Positions 53,863 to 61,993 of a stretch of DNA of 64,000 nt are shown here, one piece after another. Origin of the DNA: Triparma columacea (lineage: Eukaryota; Sar; Bolidophyceae; Parmales; Triparmaceae). Below the pieces are notes generated by a model. The model was not told where the DNA came from and made no database searches. It was given only the letters and a program-made list of their open reading frames with translations. Location of the stretch: contig BRYA01001530.1 in assembly GCA_030267965.1 (NCBI GenBank), positions 4,113-68,112 on the forward strand, read 5' to 3'. A program made the translations under genes and the position numbers. How positions within the stretch are numbered: position 1 is the first letter of the stretch; every line of letters begins with the position of its first letter.

Positions 53863-56800
53863 CTAATCGCATAAAATATAAGCAATTTGATGTATATCGA
53901 AGTCTGATCGATTGCTTATAGCCGACGTAGTACTGTAAACAACAGATTGCTTCTGCTCTTGCCTCCCCCCCCCTCTCAGCCTCCCCCCNNNNNNNNNNNN
54001 NNNNNNNNNNNNCTTCGCCTCTCCCCCCCCCCCCCCCCTCTCTGCCCTTCCCAATAGCACCTTGATGATGGAGAAGCCTGCGAGTCGGATCTTGGCGTAC
54101 TTGTAATCGGCCGTGGTGTGAATAAACGCGGCCGAGAGCAAGTCGACGAGCTTTCTCCCGAGTACAGCTTTCTCCGCTAGCTTTGCCAGGGCGAGGCACG
54201 TGGCCTCCCTCACTGACCACGCCCCGTCCTTCAGAAAGGCGCCCAGTTTCTCCCCTGCCACTTGCCCAGCTAGCATCGTGTCCATGCCCTCGTAAACAAG
54301 TGCCCCAAGAAAAGTGATTTTCCTCGCCACTTCCACAGGCTTTGCCTTCTCTGTCAGGTCAACCTCCGACAGATCGCTCCACAACTTCTCCTTTCTCTCC
54401 TCCGTGAAGCTCTCCACGAAGTTTTCGGCGCTCTCTAGCGCTTTCACCTTGTACGCCAGTGCAAAGCTCTGTTGACTTTTTGTCTTTGCCTGCAGCAAGA
54501 ATAGCTTGACAACTCCCAAGTAGCTGATCCTTGTCACGATGCCCTCCCCCCCCTCGTCCTCCTCCTCTGCATCCACGACATCCATCTCGTCGTTTTCCTC
54601 CTGTTCTTGTTCCTGATCTTCATCCTGCTCCTCCCCAATGGCTCCCCCCTCCTCCCCCTCCCCCTCCCCCTCCATTTCCATCTCCACTTCTTCAACTTCT
54701 TCAACCTCTTCCTCCTCCCCTCCTCCCCTAAAGTACCCGTCTCCCATGAACAAATCATCAGCACCCCCATCCTCGAACCTCAACCCTCCTCCCTTCCCCT
54801 CCACCCCCCCCCACAAGGCCCCAAGCTTGCAAATTGCCGCTAACATTTCCCCCTTCCCTTTCCAAACTCTCCCCACCCCGCCTACCCCGCCCACCCCCTC
54901 AATTAACACCACCATCAACCTCCCTGCCCACCTCGCCTTTCTCCTCATCCTCCACTCCCCGTCCTCCCCCCCCCCCTCCATCACCCCAAGAACCCCCCCT
55001 CCGACCCCTCCGACCCCCTCTGCACCCCCACATAACTCATGAATGGCAAAGCAGCTGCATCTCCTGACGGCCCAACTGACGTCCTTCAACCCGTCAATAA
55101 TCACTTTCACTACTTCGCCCAGAATATTCTCCTCGAGCTTCCTCCCCCTCCTCCCCTCCTTCACCACGTTCGCCTTCCTGTACGCGCCCCCTCCCTCCTC
55201 CCAGACCTTCACCCAATTCTTCTTCACCCCCGCGTCTTCGTCGAATATTCCAACAAATGCAACGGGAAGCACGCTCCTCCTGAAAATGTCAGCTTTCCCC
55301 CCATCACTAAAGACGACGGGAGACCTCCCGGCGATATTCGCGATCGCACCCGAGCTAGCCTTCCGCCCACTCAAACTCCCATTAGAACCGCAAGCCCTCC
55401 TGTAGTTGTCAATGAGCCTCTTGACCAAAGCTCGCACTGCCCCCTCTGGCGCCAGATTGCTCAAGTTACCCAAAGCAAAGAGAAGCTTGTCCCTCGCCGC
55501 CGTCCCCCTCTCCCTCTCGCTGGCATAGTACAACCCCCTCAACAACTTGACGCAGGATCCCCCCCCACCCCCGAAGGCTTCGGGACTACTCGCGCACAAC
55601 GTATTGACGACATCCCCGACCGCAGCCCTGCTCACAGCCCCTACGCTACTCCTTAGCGCAAAGTCGAGTTCCCCCACGATCTCCCTCTTGATTTGCAATT
55701 TGCTGAACTTAACGACGTCGATACACTTATTCAGCGCATCTCCTATCGGCCCGCTCTGCGCCATTTGCAACCTCAAGTTCTCCAACTTCTCTGATCCTTC
55801 CTCGCTCCCTCCGATTCGAAGGGCAAGGTAATTCAGGACGTTAGGCTCCAAACCGCTCATGGCGCAAATCAAACTGCTCACGAGCTTCGGTAGCACAATG
55901 TATAGCGTCTCCGCCCTTGCGACCTCAATGACCCCTAGTAACGTGCTGATGCAGATGCCCGTAGCCTCATCGCACGGCTGTGTCAAACCATACTTCAACA
56001 GCCAAGTCAAAATCGCCGTCACTGCGAACCCAGCCTCCTCCTCGCTCACCCCTTCGCTCTTCACGTCGCAGACCCTGACAGTCAGACTCCTCAAACTCTT
56101 CCCCACCCCCCCAGCAGCATCTCTGACCCCACCATGGACGTCGTCCAAACCGCGCATGGTAACCCTCCACAATTCGAGTAGCCTGTCCCCCGCCCCCTCC
56201 ACCCCGATGCCCCCTACCCAATCCTCCCCCACAATGACCGTCCCCCCGCCCCCAAGCTCTTTCCAATCCCTTCCAACGATGACATCTGAAAGCGCTCCAA
56301 GCGCTCCAACTCTTGCCCTCCAAAGCCTGCTGGTCGAGTCTTTGCACAGACAATCAATCGTGTGCCTCAGGTTGTCCTTGATCACTTGCCTTCCGTCTGC
56401 CTTCCCCCCCGTCAAGCTTTCCCAAAGCATGGTCATTTGCTCCCTCGTCTGGGCATTCGGATCGTTGCAGGCCCGAAGCAACTTCGGCGTAAGCTTCTTC
56501 AGATGCGGTTTGAGCGTCCCCCTCAGCTTCTCCAAAATCTTCCTCCCTCCCCCCTCCCCCCCCCCGTCACCAAGCAAAACTCCCGCCGAGTACTTCGCCT
56601 TGTTCTCCTCAAGGTCCCAAACGGTGTGGGTCGTTGACAAGGACATCAAGTAGTAGAGCAATTTCCTCCCTTCCGCCCCGCCCCCCGCCCCGAGCTCCAC
56701 CGCAAACCCAGCCATCTCCCTGTAAACCCCCAACGCAGCCTCGCTCACCCCCGCCTGTCCGCCCTCGCTCGCCATGCTCCTGTGCTCCTCGATGGCGCTC

Positions 56801-59800
56801 ATCAGCGCATTCTCCATCTCGCCTCCCTGCGCCGCCCCTCCCTCCGCATTTGAAGCATTCGCCGCCATCCTCTCCACCTCCTGAACCCTGCTCTCCATCA
56901 TGGCGGACTCCCCATGATTCGTCGTCTGTCCGAATGCCCTCAGCAACTTATCATTGATTTCATCGCCCTCTTCCCCCCCCCCCCTCGCTCTCGCGAGACC
57001 GTAGCAAGCCGCCAGCCCCCTGCACGCGCACTCTCTCGAAAGTTGCTTCGACTTGGGATCAGCGAGAGCCTTTACAAAGTTATTCTGAAAAGAGCCCAGT
57101 AGCTCTCCCACCTCACCCCATCCCATAGCAACGACGGCAAACATAACGCAGACGCTAGCGGTCCTCCTCTGAGGGTTGTGGGCCACGAATTCCAGACAGA
57201 GAAGGCGGTACAATATCTGCTGGCCAGCGTTCAACTTCTTTGCCCACTCCGCGTTGTACTCCCCCCCCTCCTCCACCTTTCTCCTCAACTCTTGCCCCCT
57301 AACTCCGCCTTCCCCGCCAACGCTACCATACTTGCTCAATGCCTCCCCCGCAACGAGGGCGACCTCATTCTCCTTCTTGTAACTATCACTTCCCAACAGC
57401 TCGAACAACCTGTCGCAACATTCCTCCCCCCCCCCGCCTACGCCCATCGCCCAGAGTACGGACCCCGTGCACTTTACGACGCCCATCACCCGGGTAGAGT
57501 CCATTTTCTCTCCATGCCCGTACAACTTGAGCGTCTTTCCTAGACAGTCGAAAACGTAGGCGAGGGTCCCTCCCTCCTTGAGCTTCTCAATCACCTCCTT
57601 CCCCACCCCTCCACTCACGGCAATCTCAAGCGCATAAGCACACCCGCTTCCAATCTGCTGATCCGACTGCGCCACTCCCTGACCGAGCAGCCGCAAGACG
57701 TCCGAAGCGATCCCAAGCAAACTTTCCATCCCTTTCACGTCTTTTCTCCGGAAAACCTCTTTGAGCAAATGGCCACACACCATCGCCCCCCCATGAGCGT
57801 TCCCGACATTGTGCAAGTTATCAAAGTTCATCTTCTCCCTGCCCACCCCCAATCCCCAAGTGGTGCTCTGAACAAACTCCTCATCCTGAACCTCCTCCCC
57901 TCCAACCATAAGCCCTGCCGCCCTCCCCAAGCTCTTCCTGGCGAGCGCGTTCGAGCTCGTTGTAGCGAACTCAACAATCTCCCTCCAAGTAAGTCCCCCC
58001 TTACCGCAGTTGAACAGCCGCCGTGTCACCTCGCTCTTCTTGAGGATGGTGGCGAGGGCCTCACAGCTGTGGTCGAGCAGGACACTGATGGCCCCGGGAA
58101 CACTGCTGACCCCGCAATTCTTGATTGTGCCCGCCAAAGCGCTACTCAGCTTTACCAGCTCAGTGTCCGATCCCCCGCTGCAGAGATAGCAAGCCAGGGC
58201 GAGCCTCAGCGTGTGGCTCTTTGAGGTGGCGTTGAAATCCACGAAAATGGGCCTTTGGTGGGTCGAGCCGAACATAACCTCCACAAATTTGTCAAAGTCA
58301 GGCACAGCAGCCTCCTCAGCATCTCCACCCTCCTCCTTCAACACCTTCTCGACCCAACTGTTCAAGCCAAGACCGATTCCGGCGCAAGCAGCCGAGCTCG
58401 TGGTAAGGTCATCGTCCCCCGAAAGGAAGCAGCAGAGGTGGCTACTATCGAGCGGCGATATTGGCCTGATGAGTTCGGCTGCCCACCTTGCAGCTGACAT
58501 CCTTGCTCCCTTTTGCTTCCTAATTGCGGCATTCCAGAGAAGCGGCAAGAGACTCTCCGCAAGGAACTTGGTCGCCACTTCGCTGTACCTCTGGTACGCG
58601 TGAAGAAGGGCATCGAGCGTCGCGTTGGCTCTCGGCCTGAGCACCTCTTCCTCGGAGGCAGAGCAGCCAAAAATTAAGGCAGCGGTGGTGCAGCCCCCGT
58701 TCACCAGTTCCTTCTCGAAAATCGATCCCTTGAGGAGCTTGGCGCTTCGGGAGAAGGTCGATAGGATGCCGTAGCAACTGTCTCGGACAGGAACAGGGTA
58801 GGAAGGAGAGAAGGAGTTATCAACCCCAGTAGAAGCTGCCGTCGCAAGGACGCTCATGACTAATTTGGTGACCTGGTCGACAAGCACAGTGACCAGGGGG
58901 GAAGGCGGAACGTTGCCAATCTTGGTCGCGAGGACGTTGAGGAGACTTGCAGCCGCAACCTGGTATTTGGAGTCAGCACTCGCAACCCCACGCTTCCCGC
59001 AAGTGACAATTAGGGTCAGAAGCCCATTCGACACGTTGCTAGTGACATCGAAGAGACGCGGAGTAGGCAGGATAACATGGTTGGTGACGAAGGCTACAAT
59101 CGTGGAGGTCGGCCTGGGGGTGATAGCCATCCTTTCCGCCTTTGGGTTCGTGGGGTTGGCGCCCAGGCTCAGGGAGAGCAGCAAGCTGGCCGTTTCCAGG
59201 GCATCTCCGACTCCACCATCCCTGCTGAGGGCGCTGTGGGAGCGATCCATGTGGGCCTTGATCATGTCACCTGCAGGGCTTGAGACCTCGCTATTCGAGT
59301 CAGCGGAGGCGATCGCAAGGAGTGACATTGCGAGGGTGACATTGTAGGAGGGGTTCTTGGAGCGCGGGGCGAGGCTTGGCAACCTGTAGAGCCCGCCCCT
59401 GGAGGGTGAGACTAGGTTGATGATGAGGAGCTTGAGAGAAGCGAGCTTCTTCTCGCTGCGAAAGTGTTCTGCGTGACGAGAGAGGAGGCGAGAAGTCCCA
59501 GCTTGCGTCATACCGAAGGCGGTGGTTGGGGCGGGGGGGGTAGGAGGAGATGAGGGGGAGGTTGAGGTAGGAGAGGTCGGAGGCGGAGGGCCTGTGGAGG
59601 GCGAGGAGAGTGTCTGCGGAGGCCTATAAACGAGCAAGTCAACGAAAAAGTTGAAGAGATTGGAAGAATCGTCAGTCTTAGCAACATACTTGCAAGCAGA
59701 CTCAGGAACGGAGCCGTGCTGGGACGATCCAGCCATCAAGTAGGACAGGAGAATGTGGACTAGTTGAGCTGACAGCGGCACAGTAGGAGGAGTAGAATCG

Positions 59801-60285
59801 ATAAGGTTCATCAGGCACGGGAGGACGAGGCTATTGTCCTCATTGGTCTGAACCCTAGGGAGGCAGATCTCAAGAAAAGCCACACAGAAATTTTTCGTGA
59901 AAGCCGACACACCAACCAGTTCCTCCTTCTCCGAATCGTACAGCATCCGCAGGATCGATAGCGTCGGCAAAGGTATGGAAGCGTTAGACTTGCATCGCTG
60001 CATGATGTGCCCCAGCACTTGCAACAACTGCGCCCTGACAGCTTGATTCAGATTGGGCTTTCCAATGTACGCTAATAGTTTAGGGAGAAGCTTGTCAATA
60101 ACGCCTCCGAAACCTTCATCCTGCGGCAGGGTAACACATTGTGTGGGAAAGAGTGGAAGAGTGTTAGGGAGGTTGGGAGGCGAGGTGATTAAATACCTTG
60201 CAGCGGAAGGATAAGTAATATTCCTCACATTAGTCATAGCAAGGCGATGGGAAACTCGTTTGACAGACTCAACCTCATCGCTCAT
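53863..60285 (-). CDS. ECM29: Proteasome adaptor and scaffold ECM29
   Basis: Exon 1 is 60285-60229 (MSDEVESVKRVSHRLAMTN) and exon 2 begins at 60120 (DEGFGGVIDKLLPKLLAYIG), phase 0; the 108-bp intron is also open in frame. The protein is ~2,050 residues of HEAT-like helices up to the assembly gap at 53989-54012. ECM29 hallmarks include the N-terminal VLPCLMNLIDSTPPTVPLSA region, TQAGTSRLLSRHAEHF, and the block around DCLCKDSTSRLWRARVGALG. ECM29 tethers the 19S and 20S parts of the proteasome. An acidic stretch (EEEVEEVEEVEMEMEGEGEGE) is near residue 1,900. The ~40 residues after the gap come from repeat DNA and end at 53863; the true C-terminus is unknown. Expected family length is ~1,850, so little is missing. 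Confidence 0.85.
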   Translation of the reverse strand: MSDEVESVKRVSHRLAMTNVRNITYPSAARYLITSPPNLPNTLPLFPTQCVTLPQDEGFGGVIDKLLPKLLAYIGKPNLNQAVRAQLLQVLGHIMQRCKSNASIPLPTLSILRMLYDSEKEELVGVSAFTKNFCVAFLEICLPRVQTNEDNSLVLPCLMNLIDSTPPTVPLSAQLVHILLSYLMAGSSQHGSVPESACKYVAKTDDSSNLFNFFVDLLVYRPPQTLSSPSTGPPPPTSPTSTSPSSPPTPPAPTTAFGMTQAGTSRLLSRHAEHFRSEKKLASLKLLIINLVSPSRGGLYRLPSLAPRSKNPSYNVTLAMSLLAIASADSNSEVSSPAGDMIKAHMDRSHSALSRDGGVGDALETASLLLSLSLGANPTNPKAERMAITPRPTSTIVAFVTNHVILPTPRLFDVTSNVSNGLLTLIVTCGKRGVASADSKYQVAAASLLNVLATKIGNVPPSPLVTVLVDQVTKLVMSVLATAASTGVDNSFSPSYPVPVRDSCYGILSTFSRSAKLLKGSIFEKELVNGGCTTAALIFGCSASEEEVLRPRANATLDALLHAYQRYSEVATKFLAESLLPLLWNAAIRKQKGARMSAARWAAELIRPISPLDSSHLCCFLSGDDDLTTSSAACAGIGLGLNSWVEKVLKEEGGDAEEAAVPDFDKFVEVMFGSTHQRPIFVDFNATSKSHTLRLALACYLCSGGSDTELVKLSSALAGTIKNCGVSSVPGAISVLLDHSCEALATILKKSEVTRRLFNCGKGGLTWREIVEFATTSSNALARKSLGRAAGLMVGGEEVQDEEFVQSTTWGLGVGREKMNFDNLHNVGNAHGGAMVCGHLLKEVFRRKDVKGMESLLGIASDVLRLLGQGVAQSDQQIGSGCAYALEIAVSGGVGKEVIEKLKEGGTLAYVFDCLGKTLKLYGHGEKMDSTRVMGVVKCTGSVLWAMGVGGGGEECCDRLFELLGSDSYKKENEVALVAGEALSKYGSVGGEGGVRGQELRRKVEEGGEYNAEWAKKLNAGQQILYRLLCLEFVAHNPQRRTASVCVMFAVVAMGWGEVGELLGSFQNNFVKALADPKSKQLSRECACRGLAACYGLARARGGGEEGDEINDKLLRAFGQTTNHGESAMMESRVQEVERMAANASNAEGGAAQGGEMENALMSAIEEHRSMASEGGQAGVSEAALGVYREMAGFAVELGAGGGAEGRKLLYYLMSLSTTHTVWDLEENKAKYSAGVLLGDGGGEGGGRKILEKLRGTLKPHLKKLTPKLLRACNDPNAQTREQMTMLWESLTGGKADGRQVIKDNLRHTIDCLCKDSTSRLWRARVGALGALSDVIVGRDWKELGGGGTVIVGEDWVGGIGVEGAGDRLLELWRVTMRGLDDVHGGVRDAAGGVGKSLRSLTVRVCDVKSEGVSEEEAGFAVTAILTWLLKYGLTQPCDEATGICISTLLGVIEVARAETLYIVLPKLVSSLICAMSGLEPNVLNYLALRIGGSEEGSEKLENLRLQMAQSGPIGDALNKCIDVVKFSKLQIKREIVGELDFALRSSVGAVSRAAVGDVVNTLCASSPEAFGGGGGSCVKLLRGLYYASERERGTAARDKLLFALGNLSNLAPEGAVRALVKRLIDNYRRACGSNGSLSGRKASSGAIANIAGRSPVVFSDGGKADIFRRSVLPVAFVGIFDEDAGVKKNWVKVWEEGGGAYRKANVVKEGRRGRKLEENILGEVVKVIIDGLKDVSWAVRRCSCFAIHELCGGAEGVGGVGGGVLGVMEGGGEDGEWRMRRKARWAGRLMVVLIEGVGGVGGVGRVWKGKGEMLAAICKLGALWGGVEGKGGGLRFEDGGADDLFMGDGYFRGGGEEEEVEEVEEVEMEMEGEGEGEEGGAIGEEQDEDQEQEQEENDEMDVVDAEEEDEGGEGIVTRISYLGVVKLFLLQAKTKSQQSFALAYKVKALESAENFVESFTEERKEKLWSDLSEVDLTEKAKPVEVARKITFLGALVYEGMDTMLAGQVAGEKLGAFLKDGAWSVREATCLALAKLAEKAVLGRKLVDLLSAAFIHTTADYKYAKIRLAGFSIIKVLLGRAERGGGGGEAKXXXXXXXXGGRLRGGGRQEQKQSVVYSTTSAISNRSDFDIHQIAYILCD
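53931..53988. repeat. Third, truncated copy of the dispersed repeat, next to the gap
   Basis: The string GTAAACAACAGATTGCTTCT followed by a C-rich run closely matches the middle of the two copies at 51.5 and 52.0 kb (there GTAAACAACCGATTACTTCT). It stops at the run of unknown bases. Confidence 0.75.
53989..54012. other. Assembly gap, 24 N
   Basis: A run of 24 unknown bases inside C-rich repeat DNA. It hides the 3' end of ECM29. The true gap length is not known. Confidence 1.
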
Positions 60286-60529
60286 GGTTGGTGGATATGA
60301 GTTCCTTGGATTTGGTTTGGAGGGGGCAGAATGGAAAATTTTCTTTGCCGTTTAGGTAGAATAAGTCGCTTTCACCATAAATTTGTCCTCCACAGCCCTC
60401 TGTCGTGGTTTCAATAATCTAGCGTTCTAATATTTCGGCCTATTGCTCCTCCTCTACCCCAAACACTCACCCTCCCTCCGTCAAATTCCTCCCTCCATCC
60501 CTTCGCAGGGGAATTTTGTCTCTCATACC
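60286..60529. promoter_or_regulatory. Divergent promoter region of ECM29 and NSE3
   Basis: This 244-bp stretch separates divergent start codons. It is C/T-rich next to the NSE3 start. No defined element is seen. Confidence 0.35.
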
Positions 60530-61773
60530 ATGCCAAATAACAAACGTCGGCTACCTGCTGTTGACGAGGACGAAGTGTCTCAACCAGTGGAGGAGTTGGA
60601 GAACGAGGGGTATGGTGATGACGTCAATGATGATGATAATGATGTCAAGCTCCTCTTCACGCAGGTGAGCTAAGGTTTGCGGTGACAAGGTTGCGGGACA
60701 CTGGTTTCTGCGCAGGGATGACTGTTCAATGACTCACGGGATTCGCATTCCCCCCGCATTCCCCCCGCCTTGCCACCCCCCCCCACTCAGGAGGCTCCAG
60801 AGTTCTCAGAGTCTTTCGTTGAGCCACTTGAGAAGGAGGTGGCACGCGCCTCGGAGTTACCTGCTGCCGTGAAGAGCAAGCTAGTAAACGACATGCTGCG
60901 TTATTTCATCTTGAAGGGTTTGGGGAAGGAGTTCATTGAGAAGAAGAAGGCTGTAGACGATGTGATGGGAGAATACAAGAAGGAAAAGATCGCTTCGGTG
61001 ATTCTGGACGAGGCGACCAAGAAACTCAAGGCCTTGTACGGCTGGAGCGTCATGCAGGTCCCCAATTTCATGCAGGGGAGCATTCCGACAAAGTTCAAGG
61101 GAAGGATGTACATCGTAAACAACCCGGAGGGCGACGAGGAGGTGAGTACAGAGTATGTCGAGAAAACGTCAATAATCCACGCTCCTGTTATCGCCCATTT
61201 CCTCATTTCATCCCATGTTCACCACTCTGCATACACGTTCCCCACATACCGCACCACACCACACTTAACCCTCATCGCCTCCGGGTTCAACAATCCCCCC
61301 CCTCCTCTCAGGGAGACCAGGCCGACCTCCTTCACAGGCGCTTCGATAGCGGGCAGAACGGCCTACTAATATTCCTCCTCATGGTTATTTACAACAAGGG
61401 GGTCATCAGGAGTGACACGAGGAATGTCTTGAAATGGTGCAGCGAGGAGGTCCTCTACAAGGCCATGAACGACGTCGATGGGACCATTTCCTCCGAGCCG
61501 AAGAGGGGGGGAGGAAGCGAAATCTTTGGGCTCAATTCAGACGTCGAGTCACTCATCGCCAGGTTTGTTGACCAGGACTACCTCATCAAGGACAAGGTCA
61601 AGGTCGATGATGATAGCTCGGGGGTTCACTACACCTTGGGACCGAGATCCGCGCTTGAGGTAGGCAGGAAGCAGCTCGTCTACCTCACCGCGAATATCCT
61701 AGGAGAGCAAGAACCTGACCCCACCATGCTCCTTGAACTTGATGAAGAATCTGATGAAGAGGAAGAGGAATAG
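60530..61773 (+). CDS. NSE3: NSE3/MAGE homologue of the SMC5/6 complex
   Basis: Exons 60530-60664, 60791-61141 and 61312-61773, all phase 0, give 315 aa. The MAGE homology domain spans residues ~60-295, with LPAAVKSKLVNDMLRYFILK near the start, the winged-helix core DSGQNGLLIFLLMVIYNKG, and the terminal block HYTLGPRSALEVGRKQLVYL with EQEPDPTMLLELDEE, all typical of NSE3/MAGE. The C-terminus is acidic (ESDEEEEE). NSE3 partners NSE1 and NSE4 in the SMC5/6 complex that handles recombination intermediates and binds DNA. Start chosen as the ATG after an in-frame untranslated stretch. Confidence 0.88.
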
Positions 61774-61993
61774 GATTGAGTAAAAGAAGGGGGCCTTTAT
61801 CATTCAAACTCCGAAGAAAAACTTTTCGTTCAGTATGTTCCGTGTGTTCCGCGAAGAGAAGTTGTTGGCTCAGGTGCCCCCCAGGTTGCCAAAAAGCAGA
61901 TTACCAAATAGCTGCCTCATTCACCCGATTCGTAAGCCCCCAACGCCACACACTACTTAACACCCACAACTTATCCAGACAGCAACCTATTAT

